Counted from the stretch's first letter, positions 34,173 to 45,726 are shown. The stretch is 64,000 nt of DNA from Sanyastnella coralliicola (GCF_030845195.1 NZ_CP132543.1:389501-453500), one strand, 5' to 3'. The notes: generated by a model not told the origin, from the sequence alone. Numbers and translations: made by a program.

Positions 34173-35415
34173 CGAAGCTTTTAAGGAAGAGTACTGGGAT
34201 GATGCCCTCGCCGTACTGAAGCGCGAAGAGCGCAAGCAGTTCGTGCGCAAGGTATTGTCATGGTTACCTCCTGCTGCGGTCGTGGTAGCCGCAGTGGTGA
34301 TGTACTTCCTGCCGGCAGGACATGGCCCGGCGCAGCTTGCGGATAACACTTCTCGCGACCCGATTCAACATGAGTCGTCCCAAGAAGTGGTGTCAACGGA
34401 TACCGCTCCCCAAGAAACTTTCTACAATGTGAATGAAGTAGAAAATTCAACATCAGATTCTCACTCTCATTCTAATTCTCATTCTCATTCTTCCTCTCCA
34501 TCTTCCTCTTTCGCTAGCGCGGAATCGGACACTCCTCAACTAGAAGGAGTTGCTGACTTGGGAACAAGATCGATGAAGGAAGAATTAAAGGAAGAATTAG
34601 AATTGAAGGAAGAATTAGGGACAGAATTAGAATTTGAAACGGAAGTAGAATCTGAGGGGTATGGGGGATCAATGCTCGAACGTACTACCACAACTACCCC
34701 TACTATTAATGCACCAACCGGTTTGTCGCTCGCTTCCATTCGCGGGTACCGTCATGTTGATCCGTCGGGTGTACTTAAGTTCCGCACTTTTGAAGATAAG
34801 CACCGCAACTTCTTGCGTGAGTCAGTGAAACCTACTCAACTGATGGTGTACGTTGGAAATGCCTTTGCTGCTGGCTATGGAACGGTCAAAGGAGCTACCG
34901 TATTCAACCCGCAAGCAGGGATTGCACTCGAACAACGCATCGCCAACGGACTGTGGATTCGAGGAGGACTTGGAGGTCAGCAGTTGACAGAAGTACGTGT
35001 GAGTAAAGACTTCCGTGAGGTGACGCCTGGCTTTGGTTACGAGTACTCCTATACTGAGATCTCAACGGTGAAGCTCTACCTAGCGGAATTGCCAGTTTCT
35101 TTGATATGGGATGCGAACGTTCGCCACTCATTCTTCGGAGGAGCAGGACTCGAATATGTAACAGTCACGAAGAACGAGCTGACAACCACTGAGGTGAGCT
35201 TGTTTAGTGAAGAGGTAGTTGCAGAGTCTGAAGATTACGGCTACCTCACCGGATTCTCCCCACTCATGTGGAACTTACATGGAGGATACCGCTTCCGATT
35301 GACACGATCAGCATCACTAGACTTCACTTATAGCACCGGATTGAACTCGGTGGTTGAAGGAAGCGATGCTCGAAATAAGCGTTTCATTGTCAGACTAAAT
35401 TGGAGACTGAAATGA
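34153..35415 (+). CDS. Predicted dual-membrane anti-sigma with outer-membrane beta-barrel
   Basis: 420 residues. A short cytoplasmic segment (1-~33) is followed by one transmembrane helix (~36-54), a long disordered linker (~60-200) with Ser/His and Lys/Glu/Leu repeats, and a C-terminal ~205 residues that look like an outer-membrane beta-barrel (alternating strands, LNWRLK end). This is the layout of the dual membrane-spanning anti-sigma factors (Dma) described in Bacteroides thetaiotaomicron, in which an outer-membrane barrel controls a cognate sigma factor. The gene overlaps the sigma gene by 20 bp and the next lipoprotein gene by 4 bp (ATGA). No catalytic motif. A dispersed 16-bp repeat lies in the linker. 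Confidence 0.8.
   Translation: MEKHLHNEAFKEEYWDDALAVLKREERKQFVRKVLSWLPPAAVVVAAVVMYFLPAGHGPAQLADNTSRDPIQHESSQEVVSTDTAPQETFYNVNEVENSTSDSHSHSNSHSHSSSPSSSFASAESDTPQLEGVADLGTRSMKEELKEELELKEELGTELEFETEVESEGYGGSMLERTTTTTPTINAPTGLSLASIRGYRHVDPSGVLKFRTFEDKHRNFLRESVKPTQLMVYVGNAFAAGYGTVKGATVFNPQAGIALEQRIANGLWIRGGLGGQQLTEVRVSKDFREVTPGFGYEYSYTEISTVKLYLAELPVSLIWDANVRHSFFGGAGLEYVTVTKNELTTTEVSLFSEEVVAESEDYGYLTGFSPLMWNLHGGYRFRLTRSASLDFTYSTGLNSVVEGSDARNKRFIVRLNWRLK
34459..34510 (+). repeat. Simple-sequence repeat (TCTCAT-like) in the periplasmic linker
   Basis: Imperfect TCTCAT hexamers code for Ser-His-Ser-His. A second simple repeat (GAAGAATTA units, about 34576-34635) codes for KEEL-type residues. Hexamer and nonamer steps keep frame, so copy-number change would alter linker length only. 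Confidence 0.65.
34510..34525 (+). repeat. Dispersed 16-bp repeat, copy 4
   Basis: Exact copy in the linker part of the dual-membrane anti-sigma gene, coding F-A-S-A-E, same frame as copy 3. Confidence 0.7.
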
Positions 35416-36521
35416 GAAAGATATTGATCATAGCTCTGTGCTTGGTGGCCCTTTCTGCTTGTCGGAAAGAGGAGCCGGAAAGCGAAGTGCACCGCACCCC
35501 GGATTTCGAGGTTGAAGGAACCTTGAACGGAGAAGCCTTTGACATGACTCCAGGTACCAACGGATTGTACATGTTTACTGAATCGTGGGACAACGACTTT
35601 GGTGGATTCGAATCAATCACCACCATCACGGTGCCCGATTCAGATGGCATGGAATTGAGTTTCCGTTTCATTGCAGGAGATGAAGAAATCGATAACACAG
35701 CTGCACACATCGAAGGCTTAGGAGAGTCTGATGTTGCTCTAGGTTTTGAAGATGAGGTGAATACCATTCTTCACCTTAATTCAGAGGAACAAGAGGTGTT
35801 TTGGTTTGTGAATGGAAATGCCGTGGTAGATGGCGAGGATCCATCCGTTGAGGTCGATCCAAATTTTCCGGTTGAGATAGGATATTTAAGTGATTTGTTG
35901 TGCGGTGGAAGTATGACTTGTACCGTATTTCCGATTGCTCCTTGCTCTGGCGATGTCATGATTGGAGTGATTAATGCGCACATCGATTACGAGGCCGAAG
36001 AGTTTATTCTATTTCCTCCTGTCACTGACCCTGACTTGATCTTGCTTTGGGAGGTGAATGAGTCTTTCTACCAGACCATCGGAATGGATCCTTTGGTGAT
36101 TCCATTTGACCCGTTCGGATTTGGGTTGGAGATCTCTGTTTCACTGGCCATTACAGATAATGGAACTGAGTTTGTTCCCTTCATTGACCAATTCATCGAG
36201 CTACCTTTAGATGATTGTCAACTGCCGTGGGTAGAAAGTGAAATTGAACGCGAACACGAACCCGTGATTCAAGTATTCTTCACAGATGAAGGAGGAAACC
36301 GCTATTCTTCGATTCTAGAGTGTGACCCTCTTGGAGGGCAACCCGATGAATCATTCTTTACGATCCATACTGTTACACCATACGAAGCAAATGAGCAAGG
36401 ACAGGCCACGCTACAAGTCGATTTTTCGACTTCTATCTTGCTCAAAGAAGAATCGGGAGGACCGCTTGGAGAGGAGGTACTTCTCGAACTTCAAAACGCA
36501 TCCATTGCGTTTGCTTATTAA
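35412..36521 (+). CDS. Lipoprotein of the sigma/anti-sigma operon
   Basis: Start at MRKILIIALCL (35412), whose ATG overlaps the previous stop (ATGA). The lipobox LSAC places the lipidated Cys at position 17; 369 residues. The mature part is acidic and beta-rich with no known domain. Position suggests that it is controlled by or works with the dual-membrane anti-sigma, for example as a surface-exposed lipoprotein. A terminator follows. Confidence 0.8.
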   Translation: MRKILIIALCLVALSACRKEEPESEVHRTPDFEVEGTLNGEAFDMTPGTNGLYMFTESWDNDFGGFESITTITVPDSDGMELSFRFIAGDEEIDNTAAHIEGLGESDVALGFEDEVNTILHLNSEEQEVFWFVNGNAVVDGEDPSVEVDPNFPVEIGYLSDLLCGGSMTCTVFPIAPCSGDVMIGVINAHIDYEAEEFILFPPVTDPDLILLWEVNESFYQTIGMDPLVIPFDPFGFGLEISVSLAITDNGTEFVPFIDQFIELPLDDCQLPWVESEIEREHEPVIQVFFTDEGGNRYSSILECDPLGGQPDESFFTIHTVTPYEANEQGQATLQVDFSTSILLKEESGGPLGEEVLLELQNASIAFAY

Positions 36522-36553
36522 AAGCTGTAGATCGCACTTTTGACCTGCAGAAA

Positions 36554-36579
36554 AAAAGCCCCGCATTTGCGGGGCTTTT
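36554..36579. terminator. Bidirectional terminator
   Basis: Stem AAAAGCCCCGC/GCGGGGCTTTT with loop ATTT, A-run before and T-run after, between convergent genes. Nearly the same stem as the fabD terminator. Confidence 0.88.
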
Positions 36580-36599
36580 CTTTACGTACACTATTCAAA

Positions 36600-38732
36600 T
36601 CAGAACTCCGTCACGCGGAATTCAGTCCTTCGGTTGATCTCGTGGTCTTCATCGGAACAGTCGTTCCCGTTTCCACAGTTGTTGATCAACACGGTCTCTC
36701 CATAACCTCTTGACGTGAGGCGGTTTTTGGCGATACCGTTTTGAATAAGGTATTCAACAGCGGCTTTCGCACGCTTTTGACTTAGTTTCAGGTTGTATGA
36801 GTCACTACCACGAGCATCAGTATGTGACCCGAGTTCGATCTTCATTGTTGGATTGTCGTTCAACAAGGCGATGATCTTGTCTAGCTCGGTTGCTGCGTCT
36901 TGGCGGATGCGGTAATCGTTGTAATCGTAGTTGATGTTTTCGATACGCACCGTCATATTGACCTCAATCTTTTCGAAGTTGAGATCGATGCCAGTTAAAG
37001 CAGTAAGGTCGTTCACACCAGTAGTAATGTTGTTGGTGTTGAAGAAAACTGATTTCGTGAAATAGCCTTCTTTCGACAGCGTGAGCTCATAGCTGCTTGA
37101 TGGGTCCAAATCGAAGTTCAAGTTTCCGTCATTAGTGGTGGTTACTACCGTCACTTCATCTGTTCCCAGCTTGGTCAGCACTCCTCTAACTTCTTCTAGT
37201 CCTTCATTCGTGGCTTTGTCACGAATAACGGTCGCACCAACATATCCTAATGAGGTTAGTTCAATGGTACCTGCATCTAAAGTGTAAATCTCTTGATTAC
37301 ACGCTGATACCGCTTTTTCGGCGCTAGCCAAGGCAGGACCTGCATTGAAAGTTAATTCGGCATCTGTTGCAGCTGGAACATCGGTGACCAAGTCAAAGAT
37401 TCCATTGCTATTCGTCACCGCTGTCCCAATGACTTCACCAGTAGCGTTCAGCACATTGACAGTACAGTTCATCACTGCTGTTCCTGCATCGTCAACTACA
37501 ACACCAGTGTAGTTCCATTCACGATCTTTCAAGACTTTGACCTTGTAGAGATCGTCGTTGGTTGCTTCGTTTTCACGGTTGGATGCGAAGTAGGCAACAC
37601 GTTGGTCCTCTCGCAATGTGAAAGAGAAATCATCTGCTGTTGAATTCACCGGAGCTCCAAGGTTCAGTGCTGTTCCGCATGAACCGTTGGTGAATGGTGC
37701 TTCAAATACATCCAAGCCTCCAAGGTTGGCGTGACCATCTGACGAGAAGTACAAGAATTCATCTACACCGAAGTGCGGGAACATCTCATTCATTGGCGTA
37801 TTCACAGTTGGTCCGGCGTTCACTGGAGTGCCCCAGTTTCCATCGTCCATCTTCTGGCAAATCCAGATATCTGTTCCTCCAAGTCCGCCTTCCATATCTG
37901 ATGTAAAGGCGATGAATTCGCCATCACGCGTGATGGTAGGATGACCAGTTGAGTAATCTGCACTGTTATGCGTGAACCCTGTTGGAGTTCTCCATTCTCC
38001 AGCCACCATTTCAGCTACGAGGATTTCTAGCTTACGCGTTTGATCCCCTTCGGCGTTAGCCTGATTACGAGTGAAGTAGAAAGTTTCACCATCATTGATA
38101 AAACAACCTGGCCCTTCGTGCAACGCTGTATTGACTGTAGCGGGTAGGGGAGTGAACTCTGGCGTTCCTTCAACTGATTCCGTCAACATATAAAGGTCTA
38201 GGAAAGGACGTCCATTCCACTTGAAACGACGCTTTACAGCCACGTCATTTTCACGGTCAGAAACAAAAACCAAATCTCCATCTAAGAAGCAAGGTCCGAA
38301 TTCAGAACCTTCGGTATTGAATTCTTCCTTCTGGACGTTGAAACGTCCGTTGTCTGTCTTGATCATTTCGATCAGCTCTGCCGAGTAGGATTCATTCGAG
38401 CAACCTTGACTCAGGATTTCAGCCTGATCAGCGTTGCCTGTACTACGAAGTGCATGCGCAAATCGGCATACTTCGTCTGAATCTAGGTTACCGGCCTTGC
38501 CATACCATTCGGCAGCGGCCTGCATGTCGCGAAGAGCAAAGTAACTCTCTGCTAACCCGAGGGCAACACGACTACTATCAACTCCTCGATTGAGTAGATT
38601 GGTGTAACGATCAATTGCTTCGGCATAAGCCAAATCATTTCTAGAACGATCAGCTTTACGAAGTGCTCCTTCTTGAGCCACCATGGTGGTCGTGAGAAAG
38701 AGACTGAATATGATTAGAATGTTCTTTTTCAT
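36600..38732 (-). CDS. PorE-like OmpA-family protein (TPR, PD40 propeller, regulatory domain, OmpA)
   Basis: 710 residues with a signal peptide (MVAQ). Domain order: TPR region (20-125), PD40/WD40-like propeller (~130-395; TGHPTITRDGEFIAFTSD is a typical blade), carboxypeptidase-regulatory-like folds (~405-600), and an OmpA peptidoglycan-binding domain (~610-708; NYDYNDYRIRQDA, LGSHTDARGSDSYN, RGYGE). This matches PorE of the T9SS of Porphyromonas gingivalis and the OmpA genes that follow sprF-type genes. It lies 11 bp after the PorP/SprF gene, in the adhesin operon, and probably ties surface secretion to peptidoglycan. Confidence 0.92.
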   Translation of the reverse strand: MKKNILIIFSLFLTTTMVAQEGALRKADRSRNDLAYAEAIDRYTNLLNRGVDSSRVALGLAESYFALRDMQAAAEWYGKAGNLDSDEVCRFAHALRSTGNADQAEILSQGCSNESYSAELIEMIKTDNGRFNVQKEEFNTEGSEFGPCFLDGDLVFVSDRENDVAVKRRFKWNGRPFLDLYMLTESVEGTPEFTPLPATVNTALHEGPGCFINDGETFYFTRNQANAEGDQTRKLEILVAEMVAGEWRTPTGFTHNSADYSTGHPTITRDGEFIAFTSDMEGGLGGTDIWICQKMDDGNWGTPVNAGPTVNTPMNEMFPHFGVDEFLYFSSDGHANLGGLDVFEAPFTNGSCGTALNLGAPVNSTADDFSFTLREDQRVAYFASNRENEATNDDLYKVKVLKDREWNYTGVVVDDAGTAVMNCTVNVLNATGEVIGTAVTNSNGIFDLVTDVPAATDAELTFNAGPALASAEKAVSACNQEIYTLDAGTIELTSLGYVGATVIRDKATNEGLEEVRGVLTKLGTDEVTVVTTTNDGNLNFDLDPSSSYELTLSKEGYFTKSVFFNTNNITTGVNDLTALTGIDLNFEKIEVNMTVRIENINYDYNDYRIRQDAATELDKIIALLNDNPTMKIELGSHTDARGSDSYNLKLSQKRAKAAVEYLIQNGIAKNRLTSRGYGETVLINNCGNGNDCSDEDHEINRRTEFRVTEF

Positions 38733-38742
38733 TGTGATCGAA

Positions 38743-39669
38743 TTAGAAGTAACGTGGTGAAAGCGTTTTGTCTTTCTTGAATGTGAAGTCGTAGCTCAAC
38801 ATCAACTCATGAGATCCGGTGCTGTATGAAGCGAGATCAGTGAGCGGAAAGTCATAAGAGTATCCAGCACGGAGTTGATCAGTCAAACTGAAGCTACACA
38901 AGACAGCTGCTGACTCTTGATAACGGTACATACCACCGATCCATAGACGTTCATCAATCAAAAGATTGGCAGTGACGTCGAATGAAATCGGAGCTCCATT
39001 GACATAGCGGATGAGTGTTGTAGGCTTCAATTTCAATGTGCTGTTCAGGTCAATGACCGTTCCAGCCATCAAGAAATAGTGACGTACTTCTCGTCCTTGC
39101 ATCAAATCATCTGCACCATCTACTTCGTTCTCAATCAGCTTAGGAGTTGAAATACCCAAGAAGCTGCGATCAGACCACCAGTAGGCACTGAACCCGAAGT
39201 TCGGTAGGGGCTTGTTGCGTAGGTTTTGTGAGAAGCTAATGTCTTCACCATCGGTGCCTGTTAGAGAGGTGAGGTCAGCTGTAAACAGACTCACTCCAGC
39301 CTTGAGTCCAAGGGCAAGACGAGATTTCTCAGTCACGCGCATTCGGTAAGCGAAGTCTCCAAAGATTGAAGTGTTCTTTGTTGGACCTGCTTCGTCTCGT
39401 CGGAAGGAGAGACCTACCGCCAAACTCTCATTTGGAAGCGGGGTGTGCATCACCAAAGATTGGGTGCGTGGTCGTCCTTCGATACCTACCCACTGCTCTC
39501 GGGCAAGTAGGGTCACGTTCATGGCTTCACGCGTTCCTGCATACCCTGAGTTAATACTCAATGGGTTGAAGAAGTACTGCGTGAACATTGGGTCTTGCTG
39601 TGCATCAGCGTTTGCTGAAAAAGTCAGCATCGCGATTACCGCCAGTGTGGTCTTCAGCAAGTTTTTCAT
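38743..39669 (-). CDS. PorP/SprF-family outer-membrane protein
   Basis: Start at MKNLLKTTLAV (39669), 308 residues, signal peptide ending NADAQ. The N-terminal QDPMFTQYFFNPLSINSGYAGT is the hallmark of the PorP/SprF family. In T9SS organisms each SprF-like barrel is paired with a large type B adhesin and helps its attachment at the surface; here the partner would be the 2005-residue protein just upstream. C-terminal SYDF strand fits an outer-membrane barrel. Confidence 0.94.
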   Translation of the reverse strand: MKNLLKTTLAVIAMLTFSANADAQQDPMFTQYFFNPLSINSGYAGTREAMNVTLLAREQWVGIEGRPRTQSLVMHTPLPNESLAVGLSFRRDEAGPTKNTSIFGDFAYRMRVTEKSRLALGLKAGVSLFTADLTSLTGTDGEDISFSQNLRNKPLPNFGFSAYWWSDRSFLGISTPKLIENEVDGADDLMQGREVRHYFLMAGTVIDLNSTLKLKPTTLIRYVNGAPISFDVTANLLIDERLWIGGMYRYQESAAVLCSFSLTDQLRAGYSYDFPLTDLASYSTGSHELMLSYDFTFKKDKTLSPRYF

Positions 39670-39708
39670 ATGTGAAATATTGAATTTCATGATTTCTGCA
39701 TTTGATGA

Positions 39709-42700
39709 TTACTGACGATTGATGTAGACATAACCCTGCATTGGGGCTGTGACACCGTCATTTGGTTCGAGGATATAGTAGTACGTTCCTGTTGGGAGTG
39801 TTCCGGCACCAGAGGTGTTTCCGTTACCATCCCAATCATTAGCGTAAGGGAGTGCCTTGTACACTTCGTTACCCCAGCGATTGATAATCGTTACCGATGC
39901 TCTAGGGTACAACTGTTCAAGTCCTTCGATAACCCATGTGTCACCTACACCGTCTCCGTTTGGAGAGAATCCTTGAGGGATAACTAGGTCAGTGAAACAA
40001 TCATCTGGGTCAAGCGAGTCAACGATTCCGTCACCATCACAGTCGTTCTGATCAGATTCGTCTTCGTCAAGTACTCCATCGTTGTCAGCATCTTCGTCAA
40101 CGTAGTCTGGGTTCCCGTCGCCATCAGTATCGATTGGGTCTTCAGGGTTACCTACTTCTTCTTCGTCGAGAACACCGTCATTATCTGAATCATCATCAGT
40201 GTAATCAGGCATGCCGTCATCGTCAGTGTCTACATCACCTTCGATTTCATCATCAATTCCGTCGTTATCTGAATCTTCGTCTTGATAATCTGGAACCCCG
40301 TCACCGTCAGTGTCTACGTCACCTTCAGTGTCGTCATTAATTCCATCGTTGTCAGAGTCTTCATCTTGGTAATCAGGAACTCCATCGCCGTCGGTATCAA
40401 CAGGGTCGTTGCCGTCACCGGCTTCTTCCTCATCATCGATTCCGTCTCCGTCTGAGTCGGTGTCTTGGAAGTCGGGTTCACCGTCACCATCGGTATCGAT
40501 TGGATCTGTTGCGTCTTCACCAGCTTCATCTTCATCACTGATACCGTCGTTGTCTGAATCTTCGTCTAGGTAGTCAGGAATGTCATCACCATCTGTATCG
40601 GTGATGTCTCCGTCGTCTCCGTTTTCGACGTAATCAGGGATTTCGTCGTTGTCAGAATCGCTATCCTGGTAGTCTGGCGTTCCGTCGCCATCAGTATCTA
40701 CCGGATTGTTTCCGTTTCCAGCTTCTGTTTCATCATTGATGCCGTCATTATCTGAATCGGCATCAAGAATGTCAGGAATGCCGTCGTTATCAGTATCGAC
40801 AACAACTACGGTACAAAGGTCTAGAGTTGTAGGGTTAGCCTCAATTTCATCCGGAATTCCATCTCCATCTGAATCTGTGTCGAGGTAGTTCATTACTCCG
40901 TCACCATCGGTATCTTCAGTAACTCCTTCGAGGTAATCAGGAACAGAGTCACCATCTGAGTCTGCTGGCGTCACCGTGATGGTCACCGTTACGTTTTCGC
41001 AGAGTTCAGGAGATCCATCGTCACAAACCACGTAAGTGATTTCATCCTCACCACAGAATCCTAGTTCAGGGATGTAAGTGATGGTTCCATCAGGGTTCAT
41101 GACTACTTCTCCATTTCCTTCATCGAGAATGGCTGTCACCGTGAGGTTGTCGCCATCAATATCGTAGTCGTTGTTCAAGACATCAATATCCAGTGGGATT
41201 TGATCTGTCGTTGATCCGCCATCAACCACACCAACAGGGGCGTCGTTAACTGGGAGTACATCGATTTGAACCAAGGCTGAAGCACATGCTCCGTAGTCAT
41301 CACACCAAGTGATTTCAAGAAGGTCTTCACCGTGGTAATTGAGTTCTGGTTCATAACGGAAACAAGCGTCTGTTGTTGAAACACCATCAGATATCACACC
41401 ATGTGTTGCTGATGAGTTTTCCACTTGGAATACGTTTCCGTCTCCATCAATATCTTCAAGAGTGATACAAATGTCGATCGTACCGTCTTCATTCATCACA
41501 AGAGACTGTCCGTCAAATACCCCGTCAACTGGAGTATATCCGTTCACTGTAGCGATGACAGGTGCGTCATTCACCGGTAAGACGTTGAGCATTACCGATG
41601 CTTGAGAACACAAGCCTTCGTTGTCACAGATCTCATAAGTGAAGGTGTCATTACCGAACCAGTTTTCATCGTTTGGTGTGTATGTGAATTCCCCAAGGAT
41701 GCTGATGGAAATGGTACCATGTGCTGTTTCCGTAGAATAGTCGTCACTTACTAGCAGCAGGATTCCTTCAGGGTCGAAGTCATTCTCTGTCAACTGCGCT
41801 GTGATCGATTCACCTTCATATAGCGTGAAGATGTCGTCGATGGCTACCGGAGCCTGGTTTTGTCCTAAGTCAGGGGCAACAACCTCGATCGATACGATAC
41901 CGATACCACAGTTGTTTCCGTTCACTGTTTCACAGATCATGTATGTGAATTCATCCACTCCTTCGAAGCCAGCTTCTGGCTCGTAGATGAAATCTCCCGC
42001 TGCGTTTAGGGATACTTCACCGTGTTCTGGTGCTAGAATTGGCACTGCTGCTACGGTTAGCATATCGCCTTCAGGGTCGAAGTCGTTCAACGACACCGAT
42101 CCTTGGAGTGTGCCATTGACAGACATGACAAAGATGTCGTTATTGGCAATTGGGTTCGAGTTTTCGTTTGGATTCGTGTTAATCACCTCGATCGTCACTG
42201 TTCCTTCGTCACATGCTTGTGGATCAAAGTCGTCACAGATCTTGTAGGTAAATGAATCTGAACCACTGTATCCTTCGAAAGGAGTGTAGACGTAGTTTCC
42301 GTCCTCATCCATTGTTACGGTTCCAAAGTTCGGTTCGTCTACCAATTCTGCTTCTATAGAGAAACTGTGGCCATCAGGGTCAGTATCGTTAAAGAGTACA
42401 TTCCCTTCCGCGCTAGCGTTATTGAGAACGTTATTAACGTCGTTAATCGCTTGAATACCGTCGTTCACCTCTGTCACTTCAATAACTAGGCCAGCCGATT
42501 CGCAAAGTCCTTGTGCGTCACAGATCTGGTAAGAGATGAGCGCGAACCCATACCAATTCGAAGCTGGTTGGAAAGTGATCGAGCCATCATTGTTGACGTT
42601 CGCAACACCCTCGCCTTGTACTGCGAGAATAGATACAGAACTAAGGTCTAGGTCTCCATTCGGGTCAGTATCGTTGTCAGCGACAGCTACTTGAACTGGG

Positions 42701-45700
42701 ACATCTTCAGGAGTGATGGCATAATCACCTTCTGGATTTGGTCGGTCATCACCGATCAAGATCACGAGGGTTCCTTCTGAACACAAGATTGGCTCAGGAG
42801 AACCTAGGTCACAGATCTGATAAACAACCGCATCTGAACCGATGGCATCTGCATTCGCCGTGTAGGTAATCGTTCCGTCGGCATTGACTTCAACGGTACC
42901 TTGAGCAGGTTCTGTTAACAGTGTCACAGAAGTGGCATCCAGTAATTGCTCAATGTCAGAATCATTCGCTGCAACGTCTACCGTTACTGATTCTTCGATT
43001 AAACACGTCACCAAATCGTCTTCTACAATTGGAGCATCGTTCACTGGTACGATGGTTACGGCCACATCACCCAAATCACAAATTGCTGGGGTAGGGAAGC
43101 CGTCATCACATGCCTGGTAACGGAAGAAATCAACACCTTCATAGTTGTCTTCAGGAATGTAGGTGATGGTGCCGTCGTCTTCGATGACTACTTCACCATG
43201 TTCTGGTGCTTCAACGATAATCAATGAGCTCGGGTCAGCAGAACCGTCAATATCAGTGTCGTTTGCCAAGACGTCGATATTGATTGCTTCATCTTCATAA
43301 GTTGAAGTGGCATCATTTTCGGCCATGAGACCGTCGTTTACGCCTGTGACTTCAATGGTTAACACTCCTTCAGAACATGCTGAAGGGGTTGGTGAACCGT
43401 CATCACAGATTTCATAGGTAATCTGATCTGTTCCATAGAAATCAGGATCAGGGATATATCGGATAGCTCCATTGTCTAAGACAACGGCATTCCCATTGTC
43501 AGCTTGAACTGAAATGGAAAGTGTATTTACATCAAGAGAGCCATCTACGTCGGAGTCATTATTCAGAACTTGAACAACAACACCTAGATCGTCATCTTCT
43601 TCTGTGATTCCGCTATCGTCGATCACTTTAGGGGCGTCGTTGATTGGATTTACCGTAATCGTGACCGTTCCAGTACCACATAATTCTGGAGAAGGGCTGG
43701 CGTCGTCACAAATGGCATAGAAGAACTCATCTTCGCCGTTGAAATCAGCGTTCGGAGTATATAGGATGGTATTATCAGCTGTTACTTCAGCGGTACCGAA
43801 ACTAGGTTCTAGACTGATCGTGAGGGATGAGGTGTTAAGCAATCCATCGGGGTCACTATCATTATCTAAAATGGCGATTTCAATCGAACCGTCTTCATCA
43901 ACATCTGTGGCATCGTTGTTCACGATAGGTGCATCATTCACCGCGTTCACTGTTACTGTGACTGTTGCAGTGACGCATTGATCTAGATCATCACAAACTT
44001 CATAGGTGAATGAGTCAGATCCATAAAAATCATCATTGGGGGTGTAGGTAAACAGTCCGTCATCACTCATGTTAACCGCACCATTTGTGGGGTCCGTTGA
44101 TATAGAATAGGTTAAATCATCTCCATCTGGATCACTGTCATTACCACTTACATCTCCACTTCCTGAGAGATCTTCGTCGGTTTCAAAGGTGTCGTCAACT
44201 GCTGAAGGGGCAGCATTACAGCCACCACCCGTGATGTAGTTCACTGAAATTGACTCTTCGTAAGAACAGCCAAAGTTATCGGTCACTTCAATAGTGTATT
44301 CGTTGGCACCAGCTGCAGCACCACTAACTGTAGCACTGTAACAATCTGCGCCCTCGTCGTCGACGTCAGTCCATGAAGCGTTATCACAATCTTCGGTGTA
44401 TTCAGGGGTATAGGTAATGATTGTGGCATGAAGACCTTCGTCAACATTGATTGCCCAATCAAAAAGGTAACCGTCATCAGCACCCCAGAGGTCGCAGATT
44501 TCGATTTCCCAAGTACCGTTCAACGGACAACCAACAAGGTTCGAGAATGGTTGAACAGATTCGTATTCACCAGAGGCTAGGGTACCACCTGAGTTTTCTG
44601 CCCAAGTTCCGTTGGTCGCATCTGGAGTCCAGTAATAGTCATATCCTTCACCAGGTGTCCCGTCGGTTCCACCAACAGGAATACCAAGGTTAGTTCCACC
44701 ACCGCTTTGTTGGTGAGTTACGAGTGTTTGTCCATTAGGGCAAATGAAAGTAATCACCAAGTCACCCATGAATGAGTGCTCAAAGTTGACAAAGAGGTTT
44801 TCGATTTGACTAGCGTCGGAAATCGTAGCACCAGGAATGAAGTGTTCAAATGTCAATTCATGTTCGAAACAAGCAGCCTGACTGTCCGGAACCCACTGAG
44901 GTTCGCCGAAGTTGGCTTCTGGAACATTTGACCAAGTTGTTGGAGTTACTTCCGCGGTTAGTTCGACTTCTGTACCCAGGCATTCTCCGTCAGAAGATGC
45001 GCTGAGTTCAATTTCAGGAGTTGTACTTACATAGACCACGTAATCAGGAGCATTCACACTCGAACAGTCGCTGTCATCGGTCAACGCCAGTTGCACAATG
45101 TAGGCTCCGGGTTCGTCGTAAGAATATGTTACAGATGGCCAATCGTTCGATGAGGTTCCATCGCCGAGGTCCCAAGTGGCACTCTGAAGAACGGCATCAC
45201 CAACGAAGGTCGAAGTAGACCCATCAAAAGTGATCTCTTCACCAACACATACTTGTACTGGTACTGATTGGTCTGAAGTAACATTGGCCCATGGTTTACT
45301 ACATGGGATCCCACAACTAATCGCTGCACCGAAGTTTCCTACGTCTCCATCACCATTGGAAGTGAATTCAACCGTAAGACAACCGGCAACATTGGTTGCG
45401 GTAATGTCGGCACCTTGAAGTTCGGTTCCTGTGTAGGTTCCGATCAAAGGAGCTGTATTATCAGAACCATCATAAATAGATAGTTCATCACCTGTTCCCA
45501 AGTTGAAAACAGTGAAATACAAATTGATAAGATCAGAGGCTTCCGTACCATCTGAACAAATGGTAGTGGTCAAATCCTCGTTGTCGCCGTAGTCAGCAGC
45601 ACTGTATCCGCTATCAACGATAAAAGCACCACAGTCTGTGATGTTCGCCGTTCCGATAGGAATCTGCTGCCCGTAAGAGGCCATGACAATTACTGCCATG

Positions 45701-45726
45701 ACCAGAGTGGTCAGAATTGATTTCAT
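39709..45726 (-). CDS. Giant T9SS type B adhesin: CUB-like, PKD, P-domain, 11 Ig-like, TSP3 repeats
   Basis: 2005 residues. Signal peptide (1-~20, SYGQ), a CUB-like domain (~25-135), a PKD domain (~140-235), a proprotein-convertase P-domain-like region (~265-430), about eleven tandem Ig/cadherin-like domains of ~98 residues (~500-1583; PVNDAP...DxDPDGD...GTVTITV), a thrombospondin type 3 Ca-binding block (~1588-1907; [19 protein letters not shown]-type), and a type B sorting domain (~1912-2005; [24 protein letters not shown]). It is exported by T9SS and held at the cell surface, like SprB-type adhesins used in gliding or biofilm. Operon partners are PorP/SprF and PorE-like genes. Confidence 0.93.
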   Translation of the reverse strand: MKSILTTLVMAVIVMASYGQQIPIGTANITDCGAFIVDSGYSAADYGDNEDLTTTICSDGTEASDLINLYFTVFNLGTGDELSIYDGSDNTAPLIGTYTGTELQGADITATNVAGCLTVEFTSNGDGDVGNFGAAISCGIPCSKPWANVTSDQSVPVQVCVGEEITFDGSTSTFVGDAVLQSATWDLGDGTSSNDWPSVTYSYDEPGAYIVQLALTDDSDCSSVNAPDYVVYVSTTPEIELSASSDGECLGTEVELTAEVTPTTWSNVPEANFGEPQWVPDSQAACFEHELTFEHFIPGATISDASQIENLFVNFEHSFMGDLVITFICPNGQTLVTHQQSGGGTNLGIPVGGTDGTPGEGYDYYWTPDATNGTWAENSGGTLASGEYESVQPFSNLVGCPLNGTWEIEICDLWGADDGYLFDWAINVDEGLHATIITYTPEYTEDCDNASWTDVDDEGADCYSATVSGAAAGANEYTIEVTDNFGCSYEESISVNYITGGGCNAAPSAVDDTFETDEDLSGSGDVSGNDSDPDGDDLTYSISTDPTNGAVNMSDDGLFTYTPNDDFYGSDSFTYEVCDDLDQCVTATVTVTVNAVNDAPIVNNDATDVDEDGSIEIAILDNDSDPDGLLNTSSLTISLEPSFGTAEVTADNTILYTPNADFNGEDEFFYAICDDASPSPELCGTGTVTITVNPINDAPKVIDDSGITEEDDDLGVVVQVLNNDSDVDGSLDVNTLSISVQADNGNAVVLDNGAIRYIPDPDFYGTDQITYEICDDGSPTPSACSEGVLTIEVTGVNDGLMAENDATSTYEDEAINIDVLANDTDIDGSADPSSLIIVEAPEHGEVVIEDDGTITYIPEDNYEGVDFFRYQACDDGFPTPAICDLGDVAVTIVPVNDAPIVEDDLVTCLIEESVTVDVAANDSDIEQLLDATSVTLLTEPAQGTVEVNADGTITYTANADAIGSDAVVYQICDLGSPEPILCSEGTLVILIGDDRPNPEGDYAITPEDVPVQVAVADNDTDPNGDLDLSSVSILAVQGEGVANVNNDGSITFQPASNWYGFALISYQICDAQGLCESAGLVIEVTEVNDGIQAINDVNNVLNNASAEGNVLFNDTDPDGHSFSIEAELVDEPNFGTVTMDEDGNYVYTPFEGYSGSDSFTYKICDDFDPQACDEGTVTIEVINTNPNENSNPIANNDIFVMSVNGTLQGSVSLNDFDPEGDMLTVAAVPILAPEHGEVSLNAAGDFIYEPEAGFEGVDEFTYMICETVNGNNCGIGIVSIEVVAPDLGQNQAPVAIDDIFTLYEGESITAQLTENDFDPEGILLLVSDDYSTETAHGTISISILGEFTYTPNDENWFGNDTFTYEICDNEGLCSQASVMLNVLPVNDAPVIATVNGYTPVDGVFDGQSLVMNEDGTIDICITLEDIDGDGNVFQVENSSATHGVISDGVSTTDACFRYEPELNYHGEDLLEITWCDDYGACASALVQIDVLPVNDAPVGVVDGGSTTDQIPLDIDVLNNDYDIDGDNLTVTAILDEGNGEVVMNPDGTITYIPELGFCGEDEITYVVCDDGSPELCENVTVTITVTPADSDGDSVPDYLEGVTEDTDGDGVMNYLDTDSDGDGIPDEIEANPTTLDLCTVVVVDTDNDGIPDILDADSDNDGINDETEAGNGNNPVDTDGDGTPDYQDSDSDNDEIPDYVENGDDGDITDTDGDDIPDYLDEDSDNDGISDEDEAGEDATDPIDTDGDGEPDFQDTDSDGDGIDDEEEAGDGNDPVDTDGDGVPDYQDEDSDNDGINDDTEGDVDTDGDGVPDYQDEDSDNDGIDDEIEGDVDTDDDGMPDYTDDDSDNDGVLDEEEVGNPEDPIDTDGDGNPDYVDEDADNDGVLDEDESDQNDCDGDGIVDSLDPDDCFTDLVIPQGFSPNGDGVGDTWVIEGLEQLYPRASVTIINRWGNEVYKALPYANDWDGNGNTSGAGTLPTGTYYYILEPNDGVTAPMQGYVYINRQ
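40005..40965 (-). repeat. Thrombospondin type 3 coding repeats
   Basis: About 320 codons of D-x-D-x-D-G repeats ([19 protein letters not shown]). Many units are nearly identical at DNA level (for instance the copies around 40250-40400), so the length can vary between strains. Confidence 0.85.
42406..42418 (-). repeat. Dispersed repeat, copy 5 (13-bp core)
   Basis: CGCTAGCGCGGAA core in the adhesin gene, sense orientation, coding N-A-S-A-E-G. The first TT of the motif is AA here. Confidence 0.6.

Noticed and set aside
40005-40965. Short regularly spaced repeats that could look like a CRISPR array
   Set aside because: They are in-frame thrombospondin type 3 codons of the adhesin, with no unique spacers or cas genes.
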